64,000 nt of DNA from Massospora cicadina (Eukaryota; Entomophthoromycota; Entomophthoromycetes; Entomophthorales; Entomophthoraceae), in NCBI GenBank assembly GCA_022478985.1, contig JAKSZP010006628.1, forward strand, positions 124,001-188,000, in the 5' to 3' direction. How positions within the stretch are numbered: the stretch's first letter is position 1; each line of letters begins with the position of its first letter. Below are positions 10,631 to 21,860 of the stretch, one piece after another. The notes below the pieces were generated by a model, which did no database searches, was not told the origin of the DNA, and worked only from the letters and a program-made list of their open reading frames with translations. Made by a program: the position numbers and the translations under genes.

Positions 10631-11528
10631 GTGTGATTTCTGGGTTTTCTCTTAATAAAACTGATTTGCAAATGCAAAAACTTATTTGCGAATTTATTAA
10701 ATTTTTTATTTAAATTATAGAAGAAAAAACTGTGGAAAGCAGTTTTGCCTGCTCAGATTTATACTGAGCTTAGCGGGGAAGAGCGGGTCCTATTCCATGC
10801 AGAGTCTGTGGGCATCTTCCCGATGGTGGGCCCTATTTGAGAATCTAGACCCTCAATTCCAGTGTTGAGGCCCGTTCTCAAACTCAGGCTGGGTACCCTC
10901 AGGGTTGTGGAAACTTTTCCACATTTATTATCCAGCTTTGATTTACTCTCAAAGCCCAGGCCATTCTCTTCACCCATATTCCTCAATATTCGTTCATTGC
11001 CTTTTTTGGGAATATTTTATTTGGCAACATCTGGTTGACCAGAGCGCCGTTCACAAGGATTTTCATCCTTGTTGATACTCCCACAAACGTCAGGTTTGGC
11101 CGCACCTTATTGGCCAGAAATCTGGGTCCAGTCCACTCCCTCATTGCCACATTTAGTATAATTCATTTTGGCTGCATCTGGTTGGCCAGAGCACCATTTA
11201 CAAGGATTTTATCCTTGTTGATACACTTTTCGGCATTGAGATCAGCTGTAACTGGTTGGCTGGAAATTTGTGTCTAAGGGTCTGATCCCTCATCGCCATA
11301 TTTAGTAATATTTGATTTGGCAGCATCTGGTTGGCCAGAGCGCCATTTCCAAGGCTTCTCTTCCCCATCAGCCTTACAATTTATTTTTAACTCCGATTTT
11401 GAGGCATCTGATTTGTCAGATTGCCATTTACAAAAATTGGAGTGGTCAAGCCCCTCTCCCTGGCCTTGACTATCGCCCTAGGGAAGACTAGGGCAATGTG
11501 ATGGTCAGGCAACGCCTTGACTGTTACA
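10390..11528 (-). repeat. gypsy-1 5' LTR
   Basis: This 1,139-bp LTR starts TGTAACAGTC on the minus strand and ends TCACA. TATAAAT at 10757-10763 would place transcription start near 10730. An ATG at 10628-10630, about 130 nt downstream of the TATA box and still 240 nt inside the LTR, opens the gag-like frame. The outer flank carries the AGTGG duplication. Confidence 0.92.
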
Positions 11529-11533
11529 AGTGG

Positions 11534-12541
11534 CAAATGATGTCATTTATTATTTCTGGCGTGGGATCATAAGTAGCCACTTATGCTCTTCCATCATTTC
11601 TCTAGAAAAGAGTGCCACTACCATCTTTGTGTGATCTGTCCTCAATTGTTGGCAACAAGCTCTTCCAATTACTATCCACTTACTTCTAACAGGTACTATG
11701 TTGCCAGTGGGACCACGGCATCTTGTTTAGGTAAAGTTTCCTTCCATGTTTGAACTCACAGTAATATTTGCCCAGATAGCAATTGTGAAGCTGCTAAAGC
11801 AAACTGCTTTAAAAATAAATGAGATAATGAAATTAAGAAAAAATAAGGAATAAACATTGAAGAAAATAAAAATATAAAAAGGATAACTGTGAAAATGAAA
11901 AAATGAAATGATATATATAATATAGCCTTATCAATTTTTATATAAACTAATACTAAGGTTACTTTTAGGTTTGGCTTTTTTGCCATAATTTTTCCATCAC
12001 TGGATACTGGCCGTTACATTATGTATACCATCAAATTTCTCTAATGTTAGGCGTCACCGCTAATTTTTTTGAATTGTCTGAAATCAATTAGCTACGAATT
12101 CTGCCAGTTCATACTTCTATATGGTAACATTTTGAATGAGCACTATCAACTGCTGCAGTGTAAAAATCTGCCACTTATTTTATTTTAGCGTCTTTTGAGG
12201 AGGAGTTTGTACTATAAGCTCTCCACATTATCTTAGTAAATGAACAATATTATGAAAACCTATGAGTCTTAGCTTCCAGTGCAAGAGCTATTTCTTTTTT
12301 TAGTACTAGATGGTCTTGTGCAAGAGCTATTTCTATTGAACAATTTCTGTTTAAGTGAAGATATGTTGTAAATTTTCCATATTATGGTTCTATAGATTAA
12401 AACCACTGATAACTATTTATTTGGGCATCATGCATATTAATTCAGCCTTTTCAAAAAGAGTTTGACATTTAGATCACTCCTATTGATTCTAAATGATTGT
12501 TTAATGAATTAAAGATAATTGATGATTAATTACTTAGCTTT
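11534..12541. other. AT-rich flank without a recognisable gene
   Basis: Sequence between gypsy-1 and LINE-A. It holds long A/T runs and one LINE-D tail micro-insertion. The minus-strand frame at 11756-11986 is dominated by F, I and L codons from AT-rich DNA and is not believed. Confidence 0.6.
12296..12317 (-). mobile_element. LINE-D tail micro-insertion A
   Basis: A 22-bp insertion that reads on the minus strand as AA + GACCATCTAGTACT + A-run, matching the last nucleotides of LINE-D. A perfect 17-bp direct repeat flanks it (GTGCAAGAGCTATTTCT at 12279-12295 and 12318-12334), the size expected for LINE target-primed insertion. Confidence 0.9.
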
Positions 12542-12566
12542 AACATTTATAATTTTTACTTTAATT

Positions 12567-13822
12567 TTATCCAGGGAAGGCGACCAGGGAATGGGCACTT
12601 CTTATAAGTGAACTAATGAAACAAACATCAGCAAGAGGAGGGCACCCTAGATAAGCAAACGCTATTTCCTGTTGCCAGCAGGAACGCCAAGAAATGGAAG
12701 TGGGGTTACGAGTGTAGGGGCTTGCACCACTATTGAGCACATATGTAGGAAGGGTCTGAAGCGATGAATCAAACCAAAAACCAGGATGAGACCAAACTGG
12801 CGGTGATGGGATGGTAGGTACCCAAGCATTCAAGCTTGAAAGTGGTCCACAAGGTGCGACTGGAACCGGCGTACAGCTTCCTGGAGGGTGGGAGTAGAGC
12901 CTCAGATAGCATCCAAGACAACCATGTGGATATTCTACATAGCAATTGCAACCATTAAGACACGGAGGGAAGGTGGTATAGGGGAAACCAAGGACAAAGA
13001 AAAGATGTCCTTAGACAGGCTGAAGGGCTGTTCCTGATCCTGGCGAAAGAGACGTTGTACCTCAGGCCATATCACTTTTGAGGGAGGGCATTCTTCCAGG
13101 TGGTGAACCAATGTTCCATACTGACCACATATGACACAAGATGAGTGCAAAGCGTTAGAGCACTTGGCAGTATGGTATACCCATCTCAAGCAGCACCACA
13201 CATTAGAACAAATATGCCGCTTCAGAAGAGGGTGGTGGGCATACTTCCACATGGCTTTCTGGGTATTGAGGGAGTAGGGGATTTCCAACATGTCCAGGTA
13301 GTCCACCCTGGCTATGAATGGGGACCTCATGGGTATCACTCTGTTCAGAATGGGTTGCCATTGTACTTCCTGGGTGAACTGAGGAGTAGGGCGCCCCCTC
13401 TGGGCGGTGAGCCCACTGATGCAAATTTTCCACTTTGCGCTCCACATGGAGATGAGAATTCTCTTGAAGTGGGGCGACGTCCCATGTGGGCCCGCAGCAG
13501 AAGGGTGTGAGGCAAGATACTTTAACAGAGAATGGGGGTGGGTAGGATTGCTGAGGCCCAGGGCGCGGGAAAAGTTGGAGTGGGCCGCATGGGACCAGTG
13601 CTGGGCTGAGACCGTTGGGTTGGTGATGCAACGATCCAGGTGCCAAGTATTTTGGCGGCGTGGACCTATAGTCGAGCAGGCTAATGCCACAACTTTGGCG
13701 AGAGCCAAACATGACATCCAGGCGCACTGGCGTGGGTGACCTAACCAAAGCCACCCTTGCAGAAGGGCGTATAATGACTTGAAGAAATAGTGGAAAAAGT
13801 GATGGCGTGGGCCCCAAACCAA
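12567..13822 (-). pseudogene. LINE-A ORF2 C-terminal region with zinc motif
   Basis: The region after the reverse transcriptase, in several broken minus frames. It keeps the zinc-ribbon-like signature CVICGQYGTLVHHLEECP (C-x2-C-x7-H-x4-C) followed by SKVIWPEVQRLFRQDQ, the same order as LINE-B and LINE-D. This resembles the zf-RVT-type tail of plant and fungal LINEs. No RNase H was seen. Confidence 0.75.
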
Positions 13823-13825
13823 ACT

Positions 13826-14950
13826 TTAGAAATGAGCATAGAGTTGACTAGCACTATCCCTGCCTGTAAGGGAAGTCTGGCGGGATTTGAGGTAAGTTAT
13901 GCATTTCATAATGTTGTCTAGGATTTGTTTTTTATCACCTTTTGAGGCATACTCTCCCGCCTCCAGCCACATTCCAAAATGGTGGACTGGGCCAGCGGTG
14001 TGGCTTGGCACAAAGGGGAGCACAAGCGAGGCGGTGTGGGGTGGGCAGGGCAAGTGATCCCGTGAGCAAGTTGTTGTAACATGTAGAAAATGGGGCGCTG
14101 GGGACCAGCAGGCTCGATACTGACTAAAGAGAACAACTTCAGTATTGGAGGCGTTAAGTGCACATTACTTATCCTGGAGTAAACCTGGAATATAGCTTTA
14201 AGCGCGCGTGCATCATGATTGTTAGACACCTCAACCACACATTTATCAGCAAATTCCAACATCTTGACTGGTGCTTGGCCTTGCACATGGACACCAGTAA
14301 GGCTGGCATTTACATTGCGAAGAAGTGGGTCAAGGCTGAACTTATACAAGAGTGGGCTTAGAGGGTCCCTTTGGCGTAGGCCCCTTTGAGGGAGAACTAC
14401 ATCCGTGAGGAGACTAGGGCCACGCACAGCCATTGTGGCAGATTTCGTGAGCAACATCACCCAATTAATGAAACAATAGGGGAGGTCAAACTTGTAAAGG
14501 CAGGCTCTGAGGTAATCCCAGTTGACTCTAACATAGGCCTTCTGCTGATTTAAAAAAACAAGTGCTCCAGAAGCCGTGGATTGGCAGACGTTGGCTACGG
14601 TGTGTATGTTGTCCCAAATAGACCGTTTGGGAATGAAACTAAATTGCTCAGGGGAAATGAGAGCAGAGCAACTACCTAGGTGGTTGGCCATGATTTTAGT
14701 AAAAGTTTAGTATCTGTGTTAGTAATAAATATGGGGCGCCAGTTGGCCAAGTTTAGTTTATTCCCTTTCTTGTACAACGTTATTGTAAAGCCTCTTGTCC
14801 TCCAGGGATGAGGCGCATTTCCATTAGTCATTGGTTCATTGAGGCAAGCAGCAAGGAGGAAAAATATTTGAAATAATTCATATAGAACTCATAAGAAATC
14901 CCATATGGACCTTGGCATTTCCTGTAGCTTGCACTACAAACGGTAGACCA
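13826..14950 (-). pseudogene. LINE-A reverse transcriptase
   Basis: Non-LTR reverse transcriptase. Visible in order: FSFIPKRSIWDNIHTVANVC, ALVFLNQQKAYVRVNWDYLR (Asp of motif A replaced by Asn), VLPQRGLRQRDPLSPLLYKF, and the catalytic box at 14242-14253 reading FADK where FADD is expected. Upstream finger motifs (CQGPYGISYEFY-like) are frameshifted. With both catalytic positions altered this copy cannot be active. Confidence 0.85.
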
Positions 14951-15349
14951 GAGTTCATCCTAAAGAAATAAAATTCATCAAATCCAGATAATGGGAAATG
15001 ATGCGGATATGTGCACTTTTGATTTAATTGTCCACTTCAGCCAGCTGAACTGGATCGGAGCAATACAAATTTGGAGTAATAATTTTGTACTTTGATTGCC
15101 ACTTCAGCCAGAGTATCTGTGACAGAGTGGTCTGGCCTACACACCTGTGTGCAGGCCAAGCTCTGGCGTGGTGCAAATATTTTTTTAAAAAAAGTAGGCG
15201 GAGCATGTGTCGCCCACTTTTATATGCTTTGCTTTATACTGAACACAAACCTGATGCTTGTGTTGTCTTACCAGTGCATTGAGGCGAGCGGATACTTCTG
15301 CCCACTTATGACCTCAAGCTGGGCTGTAGCCTGCCACTGGGGCATTGAA

Positions 15350-16311
15350 TCACAGGTGGTCCACTTCTACCAGCGTGTGCAAAATGACTGCTGAGGCAGC
15401 CCTAGAGTGATGCAATGAAATGTGGCATGCATGGCGGATGGTGTTTGCTTTGAAGGTTGACCAGGTGGATAATGGGTCTGCACACAACGGTGTGGTAAAT
15501 TCCAGAGCCAAGGTCATGGTTTCCACCCATGAGGAAAACCTGGATGATGTAATCTTGGCTGGGCGGAGTTTGCACCACTTCAGCACCTGTGCCACTGGAT
15601 GTGACAAAGAGAAGGAAACCAACACCATCCGGTGGTCAGATAAATCGAGTTTCATCATTAAAAGTGGACAACTTGGGACTGAAATTTCAACAATTGTGAG
15701 AATAAGGTCAATGCGGGACATAGACCTCAGCTGGCCATTGTGCATATGGGGATGAGATATGTTCAGGAGTAGCGGTGCATGATGCGGCAGGTATCAAACA
15801 ACCCCAAAGTGGCTTTTAGAATGTGAAGTTCTACGTGACCCTGCAGGGCTGTAGATGATGAGGGCCAGTGGTCAGTGGCTGAGTTGGTCCAGCAGTTCAT
15901 GTCGCCAACAACAAAAAGGTCAGGGGGAATTGGGAGGGAATTAACGGCCAAGAAAAACTCCCGCCAAGCTTGTGCACAGGTTCAAACATAAATGTTAATG
16001 ACAGGGTGCACTTTGTCATCCCACGAAAAGGATATAACAAGGACACAGCCATCGAGGTATGATGTTGACAAAATAAATTTAAAATTATGGGTCAAATAAA
16101 CAAGCACCCCACATTGTGGTGACCAAAAGGAAAGAGAGGGGATGAGCATGGTTGCCCATGTGTCCTCAGCACCACGCGGACAGTGGGTCTCCTGAATGGC
16201 TAGGATGTCCAAGGGTAAATTATATTTTAAATAACTCAGTTTCCTGGTCTGGGACGGCGAGGCCTTGAGTCCAGCGATGTTCAACATCCCTATAGTAAAG
16301 GCTTGCCCCAT
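15350..16311 (-). pseudogene. LINE-A AP-like endonuclease
   Basis: An endonuclease domain of the exonuclease-endonuclease-phosphatase type, which nicks target DNA to prime reverse transcription. MGQAFTIGMLNIAGLKASPS opens it. LDILAIQETHC carries the QE motif, VVGDMNCWTN is the GDMN/GDFN motif, and DLSDHRMVLVSF is the terminal SDH motif. It is split into three frames (15982-16311, 15763-15951, 15350-15745). Confidence 0.88.
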
Positions 16312-16317
16312 CGCACC

Positions 16318-17265
16318 TTAAGTGAGAGGGGAAGGGCACCTGTGCCCTTCAGCCTTATCATTCTCAGCACGTCGCTGTTTGGCAGCTTGAGTATTCTGTG
16401 GTATGGAATATGGTTCAGTATGTGAAGCTTTTGCTGTGGTGTTTGCGTTGGCTTTTGCCATCTGTTTTTTCCCCACTGTGGAACAAAATTTTGGCGTTGT
16501 GTGCACTTGTGGTGCACCATCACATGATGGTGAATTTTCAGCAGTAATATTAGTGAGTGACTCAGATTCAATCAATGCTTGTTAGCATTGGTCAGGCGGA
16601 ACCGACTCAAGCATTGGGTCTTCAGCTTGGGTGGCCCAATCTGTTTGGTGGAAGGATTTGCAAGCCTCATCCTCAGTGAATGACTCGATGTCCTCCTGGA
16701 GCTGGGCGGGTGGGATCACGGATGCAGTCATGGCCGCTGCCTTGGCTGCCGCTCTGCACGCCTGCTTGGCCTTCTTGCACTCCTGCAGGGACACAGGTTT
16801 CTCTTGAATGTAGCACCCAGGTGCGCCCCATGGGAAGGCTGCGTCAGTATTACTGCCAGTTCATAATGGGCATCTGCACCACAACTTGAATATGGAATTA
16901 TTTTGGTTTGAGTAATGTCCTCCTTGGTGGGGCAGGTATGGGCCTTGTGGCCAAAAGCATGGCAGAAGGAGAAGATAGGAGGCGCGCTATCCACGGTGAC
17001 CAAGAATGGGTGGGATTCTTATGATCAATTTGCACAAAAGTGATGTGGGGGATAAGTGTCAAATCTTCTGCTACCCCCGCAGACGAGATGAGGATGCAAT
17101 TGCTTTTCCCATGAACAGGTCCATCATGAGCATAAAGCACTGCATCTCAAAGTATTGGAATACAACATATTCAGTGAGCCCAGACTTCAAGTGGTGCTCC
17201 AGCACGGTGTGTGCTTGATTGTTGTAGGTAGGAAGTCAAAAGTAACAAAAATTTTGTTGGATATA
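16318..17265 (-). pseudogene. LINE-A ORF1, C-terminal part
   Basis: The ORF1 nucleic-acid-binding protein, broken into short frames. After the RRM-like segment a knuckle remains, FCHAFGHKAHTCP, where the LINE-D relative has C-x2-C-x4-H-x4-C; here the first Cys is Phe. An Ala/Lys-rich segment (KKAKQACRAAAKAAAM) and an acidic tail follow, also present in LINE-B and LINE-C. Confidence 0.75.
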
Positions 17266-18454
17266 TGTTAGGCAAACAGCAAGTAAGGATAAAGCTGGGC
17301 TGCCATCCTAGGTGCCAAAGCACCCAAATGGAAAACCAGAATGCCATAGGCACTGCTGCTGGTATGATAGATATGGAACAAGAAAGAATTTCCCAATAAC
17401 TGCTGGTGAGCCAGAATCTCATAAAGGCACATAATACAATATCAGACAAGTACGGCTGTTAACCATGAGGGGAGTGTGAGGGTCAGTGGAAAAGGAAGTT
17501 TGTTTTTTAAGTAAAAAACTAGATTTTTTAGGAAAGGTTTTTAATGGAAAATTTAGGAAAGAAAAATTGACCAACAATTTTCTCAGTGTGATGCAACTGA
17601 TTAATTAGTGGTCAATTTAAAGAGGAAACAAGCTGGGATTGGGTCCCTCAAATACAACCTAACTGATGAATTGTTCAGGATTGGGGAACAGATATGTTAA
17701 TTGGGAACTGACATCAAAGAACATGGCAGCAGGCTGAGTCGCTATCAGTTCAACTTCAAACATCTGAACTGAAGCTTGGATATGTTTCCAAAAGTTGGTG
17801 TGACGGCGTTTGGCCTGACAAGCAGTGAATCCCCCAAGGCTACCCCACGTAGGGGCAGTTCCATTTGGTTGGGAATGGGTTTGGGACACCCAACACATCC
17901 ATGCCCAGTCACTGGGCCATTTGTTTGCTCAAAAGCGTTGCATTGGCCATAACACCAATTTGCTGGAAGGAAGCTTCTTTTTTAAGTACTAGATAGTGTA
18001 AGGAAGCTTCAAACCCTCATCGTTGGTGTCCAATGCTATTTCCTGCCCGTTGGGGATGATCCCTGACAATTTTGAGGGGGAGTTGTTTTTCTCGATCATA
18101 GCATTAGCTAAATTGAAACTGTCAGCTGTTCTGGCTGGTAGATCAGTCTTCGTCCCTTTTTGACCATTTAAAGTCTGAGCATCGGGCTGATTGCTGCTCA
18201 AATTGGTTATAATCAATTTCGTTTTGGCAATCTTGATGCAGATTTCACTAATTCCCCATAACAGTTCTGCTAAGGTAAGTGTGGGTACCTGGGGAGGGAT
18301 CTGAAGCGGAAGAGCTGTTAACCAGTGCTCATCTACCACGTGGGTGAGATCTCCTTGAGTAATGAGGGGTATAGAAAACCTCTTCGGTACCTTCTTGCTC
18401 AGGAATGGGAAAATGGCCCAATCAACGCTCAGGGGACGTTACTCAGGACTTACA
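17266..18454 (-). repeat. gypsy-2 3' LTR
   Basis: 1,189 bp, about 33 bp longer than expected from its partner because of a 22-bp LINE-D tail insertion with an 11-bp duplication. The LTR-encoded frame is preserved as MVDEHWLTALPLQIPPQVPT (17989-18339). Confidence 0.88.
17978..17999 (-). mobile_element. LINE-D tail micro-insertion E
   Basis: A 22-bp insertion, minus-strand ACACTATCTAGTACTT + A-run, a diverged copy of the LINE-D tail. It is flanked by AAGGAAGCTTC (17967-17977 and 18000-18010). The homologous LTR at about 22905-22925 reads GCTGGAAGGAAGCTTTGAACC, with one copy of the flank and no insert: a true empty site. Confidence 0.88.
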
Positions 18455-19061
18455 TTACCCTTTCCTTTTTCCAAGGGAAGGACTCCACCACCAGGAAACT
18501 GCACAAGAGCCACATTCTTGTGCGCCTTGGGTAATTTGATCGCCATAACCGTTGCGACTTTTTGGGGAGGGCAGAGAGCATCAGAGTGGGATTCGTGAAA
18601 CACTTTGACCAGTTCCATACAGTTTGAACAATTGCGTGCCTTAGCCCAGCTGTTCTCATAGGCCAGATACCCTTTCCAATCCACGAGATATTGAACAGAC
18701 CATCAGGACTTATGGGAAACCAGGATACTTCCACCTCAGCCTCTTCCACATCCTTGATGATGATCAGTCCAGGTTCCATGGGAACCATGCCCTTGAAAGG
18801 TGACGGCTTGGAAATGTGGAAGATGTGATACTGTTTCCAGTAAAATGGAAGATTCAACAAGAACACATCATTACCCAAGACCTCTTCCACTAAATGGGGG
18901 CCTGAACACTTACTTGCAAATCTACTGGAAGGATCTTGAATTTGTAAATGGTGGGTATTAAGCATAACATAAGAGCCCACTGTTATATTGTGACCCAGGA
19001 GCCGCAAATGATCTGCAAACCACTTGTAGTCACCAATAGCATTGGTGAGGTGTTCCTGCAC
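18450..19061 (-). pseudogene. pol (IN): gypsy-2 integrase C-terminus and decayed chromodomain
   Basis: LLGHNITVGSYVMLNTHHL marks the post-core region, then VFLLNLPFYWKQYHIFHISK corresponds to the GPY/F end (HPVFHVS in relatives). EVEVSWFPISPDGLFNISWI and IVQTVWNWSKCF are the remains of a chromodomain. The frame ends just before the polypurine tract and 3' LTR. Confidence 0.8.
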
Positions 19062-19141
19062 CGAATATTTAGTTGACCTAATATGTTTGCATGATCCGCG
19101 GCAGCTTGGACCTCAGGCCACAAGCAAGGTCTGACCAAAAT

Positions 19142-19843
19142 TTAAGGATAACACAACGTCGCTTTGTAGGGCGAAAAAACTGTAGATGCATGGGTTCCAT
19201 TGTTATAAGCAAATTGAGCAAGGGTAAGGGCGTTGTCCCAGGTGTCCTCTGCAGGCGCAGCAAAGCAACGCAGGTACTGTTTGAGGACTTGTTTAACTCG
19301 CTCAGTCTGTCCATCAGACTGGGGATGGTACGCTGTGGAACGGCAGGGGGATATTTTTAGTATCAATAGAAGTTCACTCCAAAACTTTGCTGTGAACTGT
19401 GAACCACAGTCGCTAATAATCTCCTGTGGGAGAACAAACATTGAGAACACATGACGTAAAAAAAGGCGGGCGGTCTCCTCTAACATAATCATGGAAGTGC
19501 AAGGAATAAAGAGGGAAAATTTAGTGAAACGATCCACCACCACCATCACTACTGTGAACCTGTTAGAGCAGGGGAGCTTAACAATAAAGTCCACAGACAC
19601 CGACGTCCATGGACCCTCCACCTGCTGTAAGAGGTGTAAAAGACCGTTTCTACTGGAGCGGTCCAACTTAGACTGAGCACAAGTAACGCAGTTGGTGATC
19701 CAGGCTGGAACATCTTTTGTCAAACCCACCCAGTTGTAGGTCCTCTTAATCAGGTTTTTGCATTTCTTATTACCAGGGTGACCAACTGTGGGGGGATCGT
19801 GATATGCGCGGAATACCTCAGTTCTGAAGGAGGGAGTAACCAA
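19142..19843 (-). pseudogene. pol (IN): gypsy-2 integrase, zinc domain and core
   Basis: The best-preserved part of gypsy-2: 233 codons without a break. The zinc domain has YHDPPTVGHPGNKK and CVTCAQSKL. The core has SVSVDFIVKLPC, VVMVVVDRFTKFSLFIP, IISDCGSQFTAKFW and AYHPQSDGQTERVKQVLKQY, so the D, D and E positions all remain, followed by ALTLAQFAYNNGTHAS. Confidence 0.92.
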
Positions 19844-20049
19844 AAACGTGTAATTGAAAACATATAAGACCCTCCTCCAATGAATAAGGGAGTGTTTATG
19901 CTTCTGGTGAGATAACTGCTACCAGCTCCACGCCCTCAGGGCAGGCCATATGACTGGCTAAGACCTGAGCAACTAACAGAGCATTGGGGGCCAGAGTGAC
20001 AGAAGAGATGACAGGGGGGACAATTTACAGGATTTGGGTGGAAGGAATC

Positions 20050-20430
20050 ATGGTAACGAGATCCAATTCCTTCAGATCTGCAGAACAGTGGGCGGGGCTG
20101 CAGCTGAGAAAATTGGGAAGTACGTTGAGCGCACCTTTTATGAATTCATATTTGAAATTAAAACTTCACAAGTCCCAATAGGTTCGTGCTTACTGATGTG
20201 CTAATTTTTGGGGTTTACAAAACTACAAGAGAGCCTGGTGGTCCATGTGGACCGTTAACTCATGTTGAGCACCCTGTAACAGATACCTCCAATGAGTTAA
20301 TGCCCATGCAACAGCTGCCAGATCCTTGTCATAAATGGCCCAAGACTGCTCCACAGTGGTGAACTTTCAGGAAAAATAGGCGACCAGGTGTTCCAAGACA
20401 TCATGCTCCTGGAGCAACACCACCTCCACT
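20050..20430 (-). pseudogene. pol (RH): gypsy-2 RNase H
   Basis: The minus frame reads VLEHLVAYFS, then KFTTVEQSWAIYDKDLAAVA, then HELTVHMDHQALL, then FNFKYEFIKG: the order of gypsy RNase H from the YFS block to the Y-x-x-G end. It is interrupted by stops and lacks a clean TDAS motif. Confidence 0.75.
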
Positions 20431-20439
20431 GCTACCAAC

Positions 20440-21348
20440 TAGGCGTTGCATGCAATGATATATGGCTTGGTGGGATTGGCATGCTTCAAAATGTAAGGAC
20501 GTGAACACTTCTTTAATAGATTCGAATACCTGTTGGCAATCGGGCATCCAGCAAAATGGTACATTTTTTATAAAAGTTGGTGGAGCGAGGCGGCAAGCTT
20601 GGAAAGTTCCGGGGAAAACTTTTTTAAGAAAATGATGGTTCCCAAGAAACTCTGTAGATATTTCTGGGTAGTTGAGGTTGACCATTCTCAGATAGCATCC
20701 AACTTATTGGGAGGGATTAGTAACCATCTGTAAGGACAAGGTTCCTAAGGAAGGTAACTCCTCCTTATAGAACTTGCACTTAGAAGGGCTGACGAACAAG
20801 CCTGCCTTATGCAAGGCGGCCACAACTGCTTCCAAGTCAGTAGCATGTTGTTCGAGAGTTGGGGAGTGAACCAGAATGTCGTCAATATATGCAACTGCGC
20901 AGGTAAACTGGAGGTCACCCAGTACATTGTCAATCATATGTTGAAACGTAGTGGGAGCATTCTTTAGCCCAAAGGGAATTACACGGAATTGGAAAAAGCC
21001 TCGCTTTGTCCTGATCTCTGTTACCATTCTTGCCCTTTCATTACACAAATCTGGTTAAAAGTAAAAATGTGATCCAGCTGGAAAACGCCCATGATTTGGC
21101 GATTGCTTGGCTTATCATCTGCTCTAAAGGCAGGGGGTAGGGATCAGAAACCGTAACTTTATTAAGTGTTCATAGTCCACGCAGGGGAGGAGGGAACCAT
21201 CAGCTTTTTTAGAGAAGATGATGGGAGACGTGACTGGCGATGTCTCCTTAAACAACCACCCTTTTTTCAACATATCGTCCAACCAAGCGTTGAGCGCAAC
21301 CTCCTCCTCTGCTGTGTGGGGATACAATGAGCTGTTAATATTTACCAA
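20440..21348 (-). pseudogene. pol (RT): gypsy-2 reverse transcriptase
   Basis: Three broken frames. 21124-21348 has LNAWLDDMLKKGWLFKETSP and LLPCVDYEHL. 20704-21048 has FRVIPFGLKNAPTTFQHMID and the intact catalytic box AVAYIDDILVHS, then FVSPSKCKFYKEELPSLG. 20401-20685 is the thumb/connection. Confidence 0.88.
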
Positions 21349-21599
21349 CTAGCCATCGTACGAAATCCACAGTCAAATCTAGTGTGAGGAGGCAGACAAT
21401 CTGCCTTTTCAGAATTGAAAATGCTTTGATAGTGCATTAAACTTTCTAAAAAAAATTGTACGATATGCCCGTTGAGAGATGAGGGAAGTGATAGAACTGC
21501 GACCTTGAGCTTTCTTAAGAGTGTCAATTAGGGGGAATTCACCCTCCAGTTGATCATTAACAAATGACAGCATGTTAGACTCCAGGTGGACCTTGACAT

Positions 21600-21860
21600 G
21601 ATGCTGGAGCCAACATCCCACTCCTAAGATCATCGGAAACACCAAGTTTGGCATAAAAGAAAAGAGGTCGCAGAAGCTGAAATGGTGTATAGAAAGTGTG
21701 ACTGGTCAGTGAACAAGGTATGTGGTTTGGGAGGCTGACGATGCAACCATCACCGAGGGAAAAGCTCCAGGTTAAGTTCCAATTTCTGGGCCAGTTCTAC
21801 ATTCATAAATTTACCCGCAGCTCCATTGTTCACCTGGGCCTCTAAGGAGACGTGATTTGA
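21600..21860 (-). pseudogene. pro: gypsy-2 protease with altered active site
   Basis: The minus frame reads EAQVNNGAAGKFMNVELAQK, then LVFPMILGVGCWLQHH downstream. Position and flanks fit a retropepsin, but the catalytic D-S/T-G triad reads N-N-G, so this copy should be inactive. Gypsy-4 keeps D-T-G at the same place (LLDTGAAKSFMN). Confidence 0.7.

Larger units (their letters stand above)
4976..11528 (-). mobile_element. gypsy-1: complete chromodomain Ty3/gypsy retrotransposon
   Basis: A 6,553-bp LTR retrotransposon on the minus strand. Two direct LTRs of about 1,138 bp bound it, and a perfect 5-bp target duplication AGTGG (4971-4975 and 11529-11533) brackets it. Internal order on the minus strand is gag, protease, reverse transcriptase, RNase H, integrase and chromodomain, the usual chromovirus order. 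All domains are recognisable, but frameshifts and stops lie between them, so it is structurally whole and coding-dead. The LTRs differ by several percent by eye, so the insertion is not recent. In the 3' LTR the terminal TG reads TA. A G-rich polypurine tract adjoins the 3' LTR. No TGG-type tRNA primer site follows the 5' LTR. Confidence 0.93.
12558..17265 (-). mobile_element. LINE-A, 3' part
   Basis: The larger fragment of a minus-strand LINE, from the middle of ORF1 to the 3' end. The 3' tail at about 12565-12600 (minus) reads CCATTCCCTGGTCGCCTTCC and then GGATAAAA. Its target duplication AACATTTATAATTTTT (12542-12557) recurs with two differences at 23916-23931, outside the 5' fragment. Excising gypsy-2 rejoins an open protein line (CTCWTK, then IFVTFDFLPTTIKHT) that matches LINE-B, and gives a full length of about 5,253 bp, in line with LINE-B (5,267) and LINE-C (5,224). 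Confidence 0.93.

Noticed and set aside
4976..11528. RIP (repeat-induced point mutation) as cause of the stops
   Set aside because: Some changes are C-to-T (integrase TGA, the LTR TG-to-TA), but many lesions are indels and I could not measure a dinucleotide bias by eye. A RIP-index calculation would decide.
11756..11986. Small hydrophobic membrane protein (76 codons, minus)
   Set aside because: The F/I/L-rich composition is what AT-rich DNA gives; no signal, homologue or conserved neighbour.
13145..13739. Plus-strand frames of more than 100 codons across LINE-A
   Set aside because: They are antisense shadows of the GC-rich ORF2 C-terminal region.
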